DNA of 64,000 nucleotides from Hyphomicrobium sp. (GCA_002928735.1 PERL01000006.1:1-64000), one strand, 5' to 3'. Shown: positions 26,032 through 35,367, counted from the stretch's first letter. The notes: generated from the sequence alone by a model not told the origin. Numbers and translations: made by a program.

Positions 26032-26880
26032 TCACGCGCTTTGAAACGCGGGCACGTCCGGCCAAAAGACCCGCGCCCGCTTGCTGATGACGGCGGCATC
26101 CACCGCCGTCGTCAGCAACTCCAGCGTTCCGGTATTCCCATCGACGTAGCGGGGATGCCGGTGCAGATAATCTTCCAGACTATCCGCCACGATCTCCGGC
26201 TGCGAAAGAATGCGCGTCGCCGGCGGCAGATGCCGCCGGAAGAGATGCTCCACCAGCGGAAAATGCGTGCAGCCCAAAATCGCGCGATGCGGCGGCATCC
26301 CGCTCGTCTGCGCCATCACGCCTGCGATCCCCTCCGCCACCAGCCGGTCGAGTTCGTTCTCGCTGGCCTCGGCCTCAATCGCCCCCGCGAGTTCCGAACA
26401 GATCTGCTGCACCACCGTCACCTTCGGCGTCCGCTTGCGGATCTCTTCCGGATAAACCCCCGCCATCACCGTCCGCGTCGTCCCGAACACGGCGATCGTA
26501 TCGGTCAGGTTCTTCTGCGGATATTGCGGCGTCGTCACCGACCACGGCGTCTGCGTGGCCGCCTCCACGGTCGGGGCCACGATCCCGAGGACATTGAATC
26601 CTTTCGCCCGCCACGGCGTCCCCGGCAGCCACGCCTGCTGCAGCTGCCGAGCGGCCACCGCCGTTGCTGTATTGCACCCGAGCAGAACCAGCCGCGCGCC
26701 GCGCGTAAACAGCGCGTCCGTCGCCGCCCGCGTCAGGTCGACGATCTCCGCCGAAGATCGATTGCCATAGGGCACGTTCTTGTGGTCGCCAAGATAGGTG
26801 AAGGAGGCCGAGGGAAACCGCTCGACGAGCGCCCTCAGCACGGTCAACCCGCCAAGCCCGGAATCGAAAACCCCAATCAT
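26032..26880 (-). CDS. murI: Glutamate racemase
   Basis: A 282-residue racemase that makes D-glutamate for peptidoglycan. The two catalytic cysteines are C69 (LGCNTA) and C204 (ILGCTHFPLV), and the N-terminus IGVFDSGLGGLTVL is the family hallmark, with YLGDHKNVPYG binding the substrate carboxylate. Usual length. It faces the adhesin gene with zero intergenic bases. No nearby cell-wall cluster; the L,D-transpeptidase upstream of the adhesin is the nearest wall gene. Confidence 0.95.
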   Translation of the reverse strand: MIGVFDSGLGGLTVLRALVERFPSASFTYLGDHKNVPYGNRSSAEIVDLTRAATDALFTRGARLVLLGCNTATAVAARQLQQAWLPGTPWRAKGFNVLGIVAPTVEAATQTPWSVTTPQYPQKNLTDTIAVFGTTRTVMAGVYPEEIRKRTPKVTVVQQICSELAGAIEAEASENELDRLVAEGIAGVMAQTSGMPPHRAILGCTHFPLVEHLFRRHLPPATRILSQPEIVADSLEDYLHRHPRYVDGNTGTLELLTTAVDAAVISKRARVFWPDVPAFQSA

Positions 26881-26951
26881 GGGCCGTTCAATGCGCCGGT
26901 CCGCAAGGCACCGTCAAGTCAGTGCCTTGAAACCGGATATCAACAATCCAA

Positions 26952-27197
26952 CTATTCTTCAAAATCAATTTCGCCGTACCAGAAGCCGTCCCGGGGTCCG
27001 AGCCGTTTGGCTTTCAGGTCAGTCGCGAATTCGTCCTTTTCGACGGCATCGTAGAGCGTAGGGCTCTCAATCAGCCGAAGCCGCGGTTTCTTTTTCGGTT
27101 TCCGGCGGCGGCTAGTCGCCGCCGGCATTTGGTCATCTTCAGAGGGCGGCTGCTTGTCGCCCACCCCATCGTCACCTTCGTCAATGAACATCGTCAT
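26952..27197 (-). CDS. Hypothetical 81-residue protein with acidic start and basic centre
   Basis: A small protein starting at ATG 27197 (AAAAAGG ribosome site, 15 bases upstream); the open frame continues further up but through AT-rich leader. It has an acidic N-terminus (DEGDDGVGD), a very basic central run (SRRRKPKKKPRLRL) and an acidic end (GEIDFEE). I recognise no family. It is divergent from the ribbon-helix-helix gene at 27431 and shares its AT-rich control region. Could be a DNA- or RNA-binding factor or an antidote partner; no evidence decides. Confidence 0.5.
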   Translation of the reverse strand: MTMFIDEGDDGVGDKQPPSEDDQMPAATSRRRKPKKKPRLRLIESPTLYDAVEKDEFATDLKAKRLGPRDGFWYGEIDFEE

Positions 27198-27430
27198 TGG
27201 CCAAGTACCTTTTTGCGGTTCACGCCACGTCGTCCAACGCCAACCCATACTAGGACACACGCGGCACAAAAAGTCAACGTTAATGCGCAGAATGGTGCGT
27301 AACGTATGATAGTTGACTACAACATACCAATAGTATACATAATTGTATGTCTTATGGCACACGCCCCGCTCTATCGCATGGTGCGCTTAGAGTTGTGTGC
27401 ATCAAATTTCATCATGAAGGGGTGTTGGAA
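27198..27430. promoter_or_regulatory. AT-rich divergent control region with palindrome
   Basis: This gap is far richer in A and T than its surroundings. TTGACT at 27313-27318 with TATACA at 27334-27339 (spacing 15) could be a rightward promoter. The inverted repeat ATACATAATTGTAT (27335-27348) overlaps the -10 region and would suit an autorepressor such as the downstream ribbon-helix-helix protein. Promoter is tentative. Confidence 0.4.
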
Positions 27431-27751
27431 ATGGCATCTGGTCAGATCGCGAAGGGAAGTGATGCCGACAGTGATCGAAATCGGTCAAAAATAAGCAGAT
27501 CTCGAACCGCCAATTCGCGACCAAAAAAACTCAGGCTTACCGTTTCACTTTCCGAAAAAAGCATGGCTGCGTTCGACGAAATCAAGGAAGCAACCGACGC
27601 CTATACGGATTCTGAAGTCATCAGAAACGCATTGCGGCTCCAACTTGCCGTGCTACGTGCTCACAGATCGGGCAAGCAACTCGTGGTCAACGACCTTAAG
27701 ACTGGGACGTCGACACCTATCGAATTGTTCGCCGCAGAAACTCAGATCTGA
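27431..27751 (+). CDS. Ribbon-helix-helix DNA-binding protein
   Basis: A 106-residue protein starting ATG 27431 with GAAGGGG nine bases upstream. The centre, KKLRLTVSLSEKSMAAFDEI...SEVIRNALRLQLAVL, matches the ribbon-helix-helix fold: a beta strand followed by two helices. The N-terminal 40 residues are basic and Ser/Arg rich, and the tail TSTPIELF is short. No toxin gene follows: fabI converges on it. It may be a stand-alone autorepressor or an orphan antitoxin. The AT-rich context suggests the pair was acquired. Confidence 0.65.
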   Translation: MASGQIAKGSDADSDRNRSKISRSRTANSRPKKLRLTVSLSEKSMAAFDEIKEATDAYTDSEVIRNALRLQLAVLRAHRSGKQLVVNDLKTGTSTPIELFAAETQI

Positions 27752-27754
27752 AGG

Positions 27755-28630
27755 CTACTCCGCCGCTTCGCCGGGCGTGCGGCCCTTGGCGGCGGCGGAG
27801 AGTTCCTGCTCGACGGTCTTCAAAACCTCGATGGTCGGCATCGACACAGTGTTATAGCCGCAGTCCACAAAGTGAACCTCGCCCGTCACCGCACCCGACA
27901 TATCCGAGAGTAGATAAAGCGCCGACCCGCCGACTTCGTCGAGCGAGGGCGTCCGCCGCAGCGGCGAGTTTTCCTTCTGGTAATTGAAGATCGCGCGCGC
28001 ATCGCCAACGCCCGCGCCCGAAAGCGTGCGCATCGGGCCCGCCGACAGTGCATTGACGCGAATGCCCTGCGGACCAAGATCCGCCGCCAGATAACGCACC
28101 GAAGCTTCGAGCGCCGCCTTGGCCACGCCCATCACGTTGTACGACGGCACCCATCGCGTCGCCCCGCCGTACGACAGCGTGATCATCGACCCGCCGTTCG
28201 GCATCAGGTCGGCCGCCCGCTTGGCAATTTCCGTGAACGAGAAGCAAGAGATCACCATGGTATTGGTGAAGTTCTCGCGCGTCGTATCAGCATACCGGCC
28301 CGACAACTCCTTGGGATCCGAGAACGCCAGCGCATGCACGACGAAGTCGAGGCCGCCCCACTCTGTCTTGATGCGATCGAACACACGGTCGACGCTCTCC
28401 AACTCGAGCACGTTGCATTCTTCGATGATCTTCGCGCCAAGGCTTTCCGCCAGCGGCGCGGCGCGGCGGCCGAAGGCGCCGCCCTGATAGGTGAACGCCA
28501 ACTCCGCGCCCTGTCCGGCGAGAATGCGGGCAATACCCCATGCAATCGAGCGATCGTTGGCAACGCCCATGATTAGGCCGCGCTTTCCAGCCATCAGGGG
28601 CTGCGGCTTGGCAAGGTCGAATTCGGACAT
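27755..28630 (-). CDS. fabI: Enoyl-[acyl-carrier-protein] reductase (NADH)
   Basis: A 291-residue FabI that performs the last reduction of each fatty-acid elongation cycle. Seen: GLIMGVANDRSIAWGIA (nucleotide loop), the catalytic pair Y164...K171 in YNVMGVAK, and the usual upstream Y154, all at typical spacing. Start ATG 28630 fits the family; the frame is open to 28705 but the extra residues are not family-like. Third gene of fabA-fabB-fabI, 148 bases after fabB. Triclosan-type inhibitors target this family. Confidence 0.95.
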   Translation of the reverse strand: MSEFDLAKPQPLMAGKRGLIMGVANDRSIAWGIARILAGQGAELAFTYQGGAFGRRAAPLAESLGAKIIEECNVLELESVDRVFDRIKTEWGGLDFVVHALAFSDPKELSGRYADTTRENFTNTMVISCFSFTEIAKRAADLMPNGGSMITLSYGGATRWVPSYNVMGVAKAALEASVRYLAADLGPQGIRVNALSAGPMRTLSGAGVGDARAIFNYQKENSPLRRTPSLDEVGGSALYLLSDMSGAVTGEVHFVDCGYNTVSMPTIEVLKTVEQELSAAAKGRTPGEAAE

Positions 28631-28778
28631 CGGGGGCCTCGTTCTGGCGCCAGGCGAACGGCCGCGGATCTCGAACCAGCCGGCGCCCTGCTTGTATAGT
28701 TTCATTTTTGACGACCCTGCAGCCGGACCTTGGACGGAGAAGCCGTCGGGTCCACTGAGCCGTCATACGGTCGTGGTG

Positions 28779-30011
28779 TTAACCATCATGCCGGCGGAAC
28801 ACGAGAGTTGCATTTGTTCCGCCAAATCCGAAGCTGTTCGACATCACACAGTTAAGCGCAATGTTGTCGATGCGCTTGCGCGCGATCGGCACGTCCGCGA
28901 ACGCCGGATCGATCTCGTCGATATTGGCGCTTTCGCAGACAAATCCGTTGTTCATCATCAAAAGCGAGAAGATCGCTTCCTGTACGCCAATGGCGCCCAG
29001 CGAATGCCCCGACAGCGACTTCGTCGCCGAAATATGCGGGATCTTGGAGCCGAACACCTCGCGGATGGCGGCGATCTCGCGCTCGTCCCCCACGGGCGTT
29101 CCCGTCCCATGCGGGTTGATGTAATCGATAGCAGGCAGCCCTTTCCCGTCGAGGCCCTGTATCGCGAGCTTCATGCAGCGGGCAGCACCCTCACCGGAGG
29201 GCGCCACCATGTCGAAGCCGTCCGAAGTCGCACCATAACCGGCGACTTCGCCGTAGATCTTCGCCCCGCGAGCCCGCGCGTGCTCCAGTTCTTCAAGAAC
29301 AAGCACGCCAGCGCCGCCCGCAATCACAAACCCGTCGCGGTTTTTGTCGTAAGCCCGCGACGCCCGTTCCGGCGTGTCGTTAAAGCGGGTCGACATCGCG
29401 CCCATGGCGTCGAACAGGTTTGACAGCGTCCAGTCAAGCTCTTCGCAGCCGCCCGCGAAGATGATGTCCTGCTTGCCCCACTGGATGAGTTCGGCCGCGT
29501 TTCCGATGCAGTGAGCACTCGTCGCACACGCCGACGAGATCGAATAATTGACGCCCTTGATTTGGAAAGACGTGGCAAGCGCCGCCGACGGACCCGAGCA
29601 CATGGCCTTGGGCACTTCGAACGGCCCGATTTTCTTCGGCCCGCCCGACTTGATCGTCGTCTCCGCCGCCTCGACGATGGCGCGGGTTGAAGGCCCGCCC
29701 GAGCCGACGATGATCCCCGTCCGCTCGTTGACGACGTCGCTGGCATCGAGCCCCGAATCGCGGATCGCCTGATCCATGGCGATGTAATTCCACGCCACGC
29801 CCGGGTTCATGAACCGCTTCGGCTTGCGCGGCACGAGGCCGTCCCACTCGAGCTTGGGCTCGCCGTGCACTTGGCACTTAAAACCGAGTTCGGCGTACTT
29901 GTCCGCACGCGTAATGCCGGATTTGGCCTCGCGCAGGTTCGCCACGACCTCTTGGGTGTTGTTCCCGATCGAGGAGACGATACCCATCCCAGTGACGACT
30001 ACGCGCCGCAT
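28779..30011 (-). CDS. fabB: Beta-ketoacyl-ACP synthase I
   Basis: A 410-residue condensing enzyme that elongates acyl chains, including the unsaturated branch. The catalytic cysteine is C162 (SSACATSAH), the histidines sit in [11 protein letters not shown] and [10 protein letters not shown], as in Fab[17 protein letters not shown] is the normal start. It lies 77 bases after fabA, its usual partner in unsaturated fatty acid synthesis. Confidence 0.95.
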   Translation of the reverse strand: MRRVVVTGMGIVSSIGNNTQEVVANLREAKSGITRADKYAELGFKCQVHGEPKLEWDGLVPRKPKRFMNPGVAWNYIAMDQAIRDSGLDASDVVNERTGIIVGSGGPSTRAIVEAAETTIKSGGPKKIGPFEVPKAMCSGPSAALATSFQIKGVNYSISSACATSAHCIGNAAELIQWGKQDIIFAGGCEELDWTLSNLFDAMGAMSTRFNDTPERASRAYDKNRDGFVIAGGAGVLVLEELEHARARGAKIYGEVAGYGATSDGFDMVAPSGEGAARCMKLAIQGLDGKGLPAIDYINPHGTGTPVGDEREIAAIREVFGSKIPHISATKSLSGHSLGAIGVQEAIFSLLMMNNGFVCESANIDEIDPAFADVPIARKRIDNIALNCVMSNSFGFGGTNATLVFRRHDG

Positions 30012-30088
30012 GCGCTCAAAGCCCCTGTATAGTTCACCCGCTAAGTCAGTCTGCGCTTGTGGCGCAGGATGGCATCGATTGGCAACGC

Positions 30089-30610
30089 CTAGCTTTCGGT
30101 CGACTTCAGAAGAACGCGCAAATCCTTGGCCTGATAGATCACTTCACCGTCCGCGATCAGGTCGCCGTCGGCTTCCGCCAGCTTCAGCTTGCGTGCGATA
30201 ACCCGCTTTACATTCACAACGTACTGAACGTGCTTGATTTGCGGCGTAATTTCCTTGGTGAACTTCACGTCCCCCACGCCCGCCGCGCGCCCCTGCCCGG
30301 TCAGCCCCAGCCAGCCCAGATAAAAGCCGGTTAACTGCCAAAGCGCATCGAGCCCGAGGCAGCCCGGCATCACCGGGTCGCCCTGGAAGTGGCAGTCGAA
30401 AAACCAATTGAGACGGTCGTTGCCCGCAACCTTCAGTTCGGCCACGATCTGCCCTTTGCCGTACGTGCCGCCGGTTTCGCTGATGTGCGAGATGCTGTCG
30501 AACATCAACATCGGTGGTAGCGGCAACTGGGCATTGCCCTGCCCGAAGAGCTCGCCGCGGCCGCAGGCCAGCAAGTCCTCGAAATTATAGCTTGGCTGCC
30601 GGTCGGCCAT
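30089..30610 (-). CDS. fabA: 3-hydroxydecanoyl-ACP dehydratase/isomerase
   Basis: A 173-residue enzyme that dehydrates hydroxydecanoyl-ACP and isomerises the double bond, opening the unsaturated path. The catalytic H74 and D88 lie in [19 protein letters not shown]. Start ATG 30610 matches the family length (about 172); the frame is open to 30859 through non-homologous sequence. First gene of the fabA-fabB-fabI operon and divergent from irr. Confidence 0.96.
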   Translation of the reverse strand: MADRQPSYNFEDLLACGRGELFGQGNAQLPLPPMLMFDSISHISETGGTYGKGQIVAELKVAGNDRLNWFFDCHFQGDPVMPGCLGLDALWQLTGFYLGWLGLTGQGRAAGVGDVKFTKEITPQIKHVQYVVNVKRVIARKLKLAEADGDLIADGEVIYQAKDLRVLLKSTES

Positions 30611-30892
30611 ATCGCGCGTGCCCCCTAAAAACCCGTCTTGGGGCTTCGCCGCCCAGAGGGTCTGTCTTTTTAACTCTTCCCCGCCGTTCAAACGGGAAAA
30701 CGCGCACAAGGTCAAGCACACTGGACTTGCAGGACCCGATGCCGCGTCCAGTTGCGAACATCTAGCGACGTCCCTATACTTGACGGCGTGCATAAGGTTT
30801 GGACGGTGCGGGCCGAAAGGGTGCGCCATCCGGGCTTTGGCCATTTTTGCCGTGCACATGAGACGACCAATTTAACCCGGTGCTCAAGACCT

Positions 30893-31324
30893 GTGGAAAA
30901 CGAAGCTGAATTGACCGCAACCCCGACTGTCGAACGCCTCCGGTCCGCCGGTTTGCGGCCCACCCGGCAACGCGTTTTGCTGGCCGAACTCTTGTTCGGC
31001 AAGGGCGACCGTCATGTTTCGGCTGAAATGCTCCACGGCGAGGTTCTCGACGTGGGCGAGCAGGTCTCTCTGGCCACCGTCTACAACACGCTGCATCAAT
31101 TCACCGACGCGGGCCTGTTGCGCGAACTCGCGATCGACGGCTCGAAAGCGTATTTCGACACCAACGTCTCGAACCACAACCACTTCTTCATCGAAGACCG
31201 CGGCGAACTTATCGACATTCACGGCGAAAACATTCGCGTCGACGGTCTCCCTCAGCCGCCCGAGGGCATGCGCATCTCCCATATCGACGTGGTCGTGCGC
31301 CTCGTCCCTGACAAGAAAAAGTAG
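30893..31324 (+). CDS. irr: Iron response regulator Irr (Fur family)
   Basis: A 143-residue Fur-family repressor of the Irr branch typical of Rhizobiales. It has the winged helix (LRPTRQRVLLAELLFGKG, VSLATVYNTLHQFTDAGLL), and the histidine-rich SNHNHFFIEDRGELIDI used for metal or haem. The haem motif GCPWHD of Bradyrhizobium Irr is absent, so turnover probably differs. Start GTG 30893 is chosen near the fold; TTG at 30911 also works. Divergent from fabA with 282 bases between. Irr links haem supply to iron genes; no obvious target is in this window beyond hemN, which is inference. Confidence 0.88.
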   Translation: MENEAELTATPTVERLRSAGLRPTRQRVLLAELLFGKGDRHVSAEMLHGEVLDVGEQVSLATVYNTLHQFTDAGLLRELAIDGSKAYFDTNVSNHNHFFIEDRGELIDIHGENIRVDGLPQPPEGMRISHIDVVVRLVPDKKK

Positions 31325-31383
31325 CCGCATCAGGCGAATGAAAGCGCTGCCGGCCAAGTGGCCGGGCGCCGGGGACGCTCAGG

Positions 31384-31986
31384 CTATCGAATGATCTCGC
31401 CAGGATAGATGCCCCATAACTTGCTCTGTTCGACGTAGCCCTTGAACGTTTCCACCGTCACGAAGCACCAGCGGCTGTCGCAGCTTTGGAGGTTGGCGAT
31501 CACGCCAGCTTCGACCAGCGCGGTGGCAGCCGCCCGCTCGCTGTCATCGGCTTTGAGCTCCAGCTTCGGCACCTCCGCGCCCTGCTTGACCTCCCATGGC
31601 AGCACCTGCGCCGTCCGCCGGCCTGACAGCAGCGCCTGGCTAACCCAGCCGGTCACACCGTCGGCATCGCGCACCTGCCGCCACGTGTCGAATTCCTTGA
31701 TCACTTCGACCGGCAAGCCGGCCCGCCGGAACACCCATTGTGTCGGATAATCCTTGCCCGGCCCCGCGCGCAAATTCACTTCGTCCGATTTCAAGCTGAC
31801 AAATCGCGGGATCGGCAGACCGCTGACCGAGCCCTTGCCGGCCTCGGCAGCGCCGCTCTCCTGCGCCAGCCCCATCCCGCTGCCCAGTGTCGCCGTCAAT
31901 GCCGCCACCACCGCTGCGGCGCACGCGCCGCCGATCCATGGTCCAATATCGAGCCGCACGTTGAATTCCCTTCGTCTCGTCCCCAC
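31384..31986 (-). CDS. SH3-domain exported protein
   Basis: A 200-residue protein with a membrane/signal segment (IGGACAAAVVAALTATLGSG...AQE) and two bacterial SH3 domains: DEVNLRAGPGKDYPTQWVFRRAG with GVTGWVSQALLSG, then AGVIANLQSCDSRWCFVTVETFKGYVE. This two-domain SH3 form is widespread in Rhizobiales and presumably binds wall peptides or other proteins in the periplasm. It converges on irr and is divergent from the dehydrogenase gene, 224 bases away. Function unknown. Confidence 0.85.
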   Translation of the reverse strand: MGTRRREFNVRLDIGPWIGGACAAAVVAALTATLGSGMGLAQESGAAEAGKGSVSGLPIPRFVSLKSDEVNLRAGPGKDYPTQWVFRRAGLPVEVIKEFDTWRQVRDADGVTGWVSQALLSGRRTAQVLPWEVKQGAEVPKLELKADDSERAAATALVEAGVIANLQSCDSRWCFVTVETFKGYVEQSKLWGIYPGEIIR

Positions 31987-32210
31987 CGCCGTGGATCACA
32001 CCAGCGTGGCAGGCGCAAGGCGGTCCAGTCCCCCCAGCCTCTACAATAGGTCAGTGTTGGTCCGCATCCGCTCAACACTTTGTTTTCCCGCCAACCATCT
32101 GTTAGACACGGGAAACGATGAGGGACCAGCGTTTCGGATCCGGGCCAGTGTGGGGCGCCGGGTGGCCGCGGCGGCGGACCCTCTGACCTGCCCTGGCCAC
32201 GGATCATTAC

Positions 32211-33209
32211 ATGCCCGCAAGCACCAAGAAGCCGATCGTCATCGTCACGCGCAAGCTCCCTGACATCGTCGAAACGCGTCTGCGCGAGTTGTTCGACGCG
32301 CGCCTCAACGTCGACGACAAGCCCATGTCGCATGCCGATCTAGTGGAAGCCGCCAAGATAGCCGATGTTATCGTGCCCACCGTGACCGACCGCATCGATC
32401 GTGGGATCATCTCGCAGGCCGGTCCTCAGCTGCGCTTGATCGCCAACTTCGGCACCGGTGTCGATAACATCGACCTCGACACCGCCCGCAACCGCGCAAT
32501 CACCGTCACCAACACGCCGGGCGTCCTCACCGAAGACACCGCCGACATGACAATGGCGCTAATCCTCGCCGTGCCCCGCCGCGTCGCCGAAGGTGCGGCC
32601 TACCTCAAGGATGCCAAGTCGAGCTGGCCCGGCTGGTCGCCGACTTGGATGCTCGGCCACCGCATTTACGGCAAGCGCCTCGGCATCATTGGCATGGGCC
32701 GCATCGGCACCGCCGTCGCGCAGCGCGCCAAGGCCTTCGGCCTCCAGATCCACTACCACAACCGCAAGCGCGTCTCCGCCGACCTCGAGCAGGAATTGGA
32801 GGCCACCTATTGGGAAAGCCTCGACCAGATGCTGATCCGCATGGACATCGTCTCGGTCAACTGCCCCCACACGCCAGCCACGTACCACCTGCTCTCCGCC
32901 CGGCGTTTGAAGCTTCTCAAGCCCACGTCGTACATCGTCAATACGGCGCGCGGTGAAGTCATCGACGAAAACGAACTCGCCCGCATGATCGAAGCCGGTT
33001 CCATCGCCGGCGCTGGCCTCGACGTCTTCGAGCACGAGCCGTCGATCAATCCCAAGCTCTTGGCGTCCGATCGCGTGGTCGCCTTGCCGCACATGAGTTC
33101 AGCGACCATCGAAGGCCGCATCGAAATGGGCGAAAAGGTCATCATCAACGTCAAGGCCTTCCTCGACGGCCACGCGCCGCCCGACAAGGTCCACCCCGCG
33201 ATGTTCTAA
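32211..33209 (+). CDS. D-2-hydroxyacid dehydrogenase (D-glycerate dehydrogenase type)
   Basis: A 332-residue NAD(P)-dependent enzyme. The nucleotide loop is GKRLGIIGMGRIGTAVAQRA; the catalytic Arg, Glu and His lie in NTARGEVIDE, DVFEHEP and ALPHMSSAT. The family reduces hydroxypyruvate or glyoxylate. In a methylotroph with a serine cycle hydroxypyruvate reductase is an essential step, but this paralogue is widespread in non-methylotrophs as well and its substrate is not decided by sequence. No serine-cycle neighbours are present. Confidence 0.88.
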   Translation: MPASTKKPIVIVTRKLPDIVETRLRELFDARLNVDDKPMSHADLVEAAKIADVIVPTVTDRIDRGIISQAGPQLRLIANFGTGVDNIDLDTARNRAITVTNTPGVLTEDTADMTMALILAVPRRVAEGAAYLKDAKSSWPGWSPTWMLGHRIYGKRLGIIGMGRIGTAVAQRAKAFGLQIHYHNRKRVSADLEQELEATYWESLDQMLIRMDIVSVNCPHTPATYHLLSARRLKLLKPTSYIVNTARGEVIDENELARMIEAGSIAGAGLDVFEHEPSINPKLLASDRVVALPHMSSATIEGRIEMGEKVIINVKAFLDGHAPPDKVHPAMF

Positions 33210-33213
33210 TAAA

Positions 33214-33240
33214 AAAGGCCGGTCCCGCGACCGGCCTTTC
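33214..33240 (+). terminator. Intrinsic terminator after the hydroxyacid dehydrogenase
   Basis: AAAGGCCGGTC pairs with GACCGGCCTTT over the loop CCGC; the left side has six A and the right TTTC. It lies five bases after the stop and may also serve the convergent hemN gene. Confidence 0.9.
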
Positions 33241-33267
33241 TGCTGTCCCCGCTGCCGGCGTCCGGGA

Positions 33268-34605
33268 TTAAACCCCGGCTGAAAACGTCGAATTGCCCTT
33301 GCCTAGATAGGCGTCGAAACACGATGCGATGGCGCGCACGAACGGTTGACCCAGTTCCGTCACCCGGAACCCGTCCGCTGTCCGTTCCACGAGGCCTTCC
33401 TCGTCCGCCGCAACGAGTTCCTCGGCCTTGTCGATGACCGGCTGAGCCAAAGCGCCAAACGCCGATTGCAGCGACGACTTCGAAAACTCGAATTCGCACA
33501 TCAGCCGCTCGATCACCCGCGCCCGCATCCGGTCGTCGTCCGACAGCAAAATACCTTTCACCGTCGCCAGACCCGTATCCGCAACCCGCCGCTCGTAATC
33601 GGCCCTCGCCACAGCATTCTGATAATATCCCGTCGGCAGCTGCGAAATGGACGACGCGCCCATGCCGATCAGCGCCTCTGCCGTGTCCGTCGTATAGCCC
33701 TGGAAATTCCGCTTGATCTCCCCCGACGCCAGCGAGTCGCCCGGCTTGGCAAAATGATCGAGCCCCACCGTCACGTAGCCCGCATCGGTCAACAGCTGTT
33801 CCGCCCGCCGCGATTGCCGGTAGCGCTCCATCGTTCCAGGCAAAGTCGTCTCATCGATCATCGTCTGATGTTTGGCCCGCGACGGCAGGTGCGCGTAGCC
33901 AAATAGCGCGATCCGGTCCGGTGACAGCCGGATCACTTCTTCGATCGTGTTGGCGACGCTGTCTTCCGTTTGATGCGGCAGACCATACACGAGGTCAATG
34001 TTGACCCCCTTTACGCCCGCCGCCCGCATCCCGTTGACGGCCCGTTCCGTCATCTCCACCGATTGCACGCGGTTGATCGCCGTCTGCACCCGCGGATTGA
34101 AATCCTGCACGCCAATGGACGCGCGATTGACGCCGATGTCCGCGAACGCCGCCATCTGATCGCTATTGAGCCAGCGCGGATCGATCTCCACCGCGAATTC
34201 CGTCTCCGCCCCGATCCCGAACGATGCGTGCAGCGTCTGGCCCAGCCGCCGGATCTGATCTGCCGATAGACTGTTGGGCGATCCGCCCCCCCAATGGATA
34301 TGGGCCACCGGCTTGTCGCCGGGCACCAGCGCCGCCACCATCAAGATCTCGGTGGTCAAGTGCTGGAAATAGGTTTCGATGGTCTCGGTGTTGCGCGTCG
34401 CCTTTGTATTGCACCCGCAGTACCAGCACATCTGTGCGCAAAACGGGATGTGAACGTAAAGCGACAGCGCCTGCGACGGCGATAGACTGCGGAGCCCCTC
34501 GCCGAACTCCATCGCCCCCACCTGCGCCGAAAAATGCGGCGCGGTCGGATAGCTCGTATAACGCGGGACAGGGGCCGACATGCGCCGGACGAGTTCGGGG
34601 GTCAT
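33268..34605 (-). CDS. hemN: Oxygen-independent coproporphyrinogen III oxidase
   Basis: A 445-residue radical-SAM enzyme making protoporphyrinogen without oxygen. The cluster motif is HIPFCAQMCWYCGCNT (CxxxCxxC plus the fourth Cys). Others: HWGGGSPNSLSADQI, GVQDFNPRVQTAINR, DLVYGLPHQT. Start ATG 34605 is set by homology; the frame is open to 34833. It is 11 bases from the hemerythrin gene and probably cotranscribed with it, facing away from ccoN. Haem is needed for the cbb3 oxidase under low oxygen, so the neighbourhood fits. Confidence 0.95.
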   Translation of the reverse strand: MTPELVRRMSAPVPRYTSYPTAPHFSAQVGAMEFGEGLRSLSPSQALSLYVHIPFCAQMCWYCGCNTKATRNTETIETYFQHLTTEILMVAALVPGDKPVAHIHWGGGSPNSLSADQIRRLGQTLHASFGIGAETEFAVEIDPRWLNSDQMAAFADIGVNRASIGVQDFNPRVQTAINRVQSVEMTERAVNGMRAAGVKGVNIDLVYGLPHQTEDSVANTIEEVIRLSPDRIALFGYAHLPSRAKHQTMIDETTLPGTMERYRQSRRAEQLLTDAGYVTVGLDHFAKPGDSLASGEIKRNFQGYTTDTAEALIGMGASSISQLPTGYYQNAVARADYERRVADTGLATVKGILLSDDDRMRARVIERLMCEFEFSKSSLQSAFGALAQPVIDKAEELVAADEEGLVERTADGFRVTELGQPFVRAIASCFDAYLGKGNSTFSAGV

Positions 34606-34616
34606 GGTTGGCTCGC

Positions 34617-35288
34617 TCAAGACTTGGCGTTGAAGGGCAAAACGTTGTCGGCCGGCTTGGCGCTCGGGCAGCGCTCGCAGACAGACCGCGCCGACCGCGC
34701 GCTTCGGATTGCCACAACCGATTGCTGTGAGCAGCGGGGGTGATCGCTCGCCATGATCCAACCCTGAAGCCCCGCCAGATCGCTGGGCGTCAGAACCTGC
34801 CGGGCGATAGGAAGAACCACACGATCCTCCCATGCGATATGCCGGCGTTGACTGTCAAAGTACCCGCGCAACATGTATCCGAGCATGTCCGGGTTGCTGA
34901 CTAACCCGTGTTGCGCCGCCGTTTTCAGAGCATCGGTCAACTCGACCAGCATCGCCCCGTCGCGCTCATGCTCCTCTTCCAGACACGCCAGCGCGGCATG
35001 CAGCGGGTGGTCTGAGGCGACCCGCTCGCGCAACGCCGGAAACAGCGCCTCCTCCTCAAGTCGCATATGCCTGGGCACGCTGCCTTCTAAGATCGAGACA
35101 GCAATGACGGCGAGTGCCTTGTCGAAGCTGTGCGGCAAACCGTCCGCAATCGCTTCGAGCAGGTCACAAAGCTCACATTGCAGGGCATGCTCTTCGGCAA
35201 TCAGCCCAATAGGATCAGGTGTCTGGCACGTCGGACCTGGTGATTTTATCCGGTCCACCCGCGGTGTTTGATCGTTCGATAAGGACAT
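34617..35288 (-). CDS. Hemerythrin-like protein
   Basis: A 223-residue protein (ATG 35288 preceded by CGGGG; ATG 35309 is an alternative). The helical bundle holds the hemerythrin di-iron pattern: LIAEEHALQCELCD, PRHMRLEEEALFPAL, CLEEEHERDGAML, and RRHIAWEDRVVLPIA. Such proteins sense or bind O2 or NO and repair iron-sulfur clusters. The Cys-bearing C-terminus CERCPSAKPADNVLPF is unusual and unexplained. Position between hemN and the cbb3 operon, with the FNR-type site upstream, suggests low-oxygen induction. Confidence 0.85.
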   Translation of the reverse strand: MSLSNDQTPRVDRIKSPGPTCQTPDPIGLIAEEHALQCELCDLLEAIADGLPHSFDKALAVIAVSILEGSVPRHMRLEEEALFPALRERVASDHPLHAALACLEEEHERDGAMLVELTDALKTAAQHGLVSNPDMLGYMLRGYFDSQRRHIAWEDRVVLPIARQVLTPSDLAGLQGWIMASDHPRCSQQSVVAIRSARSARSVCERCPSAKPADNVLPFNAKS

Positions 35289-35367
35289 ATGGACCCCGCG
35301 CGGTTGCAACTGGCGTTAACCGGCGATCCCGGTGCGGCGATCTCAACCGTTGTTTGGCAGCGCGTCA

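Noticed and set aside
31350-31365. CCGGCC-AAGT-GGCCGG hairpin between irr and the SH3 gene
   Set aside because: Only six pairs and no T tract on either strand, so not called as a terminator.
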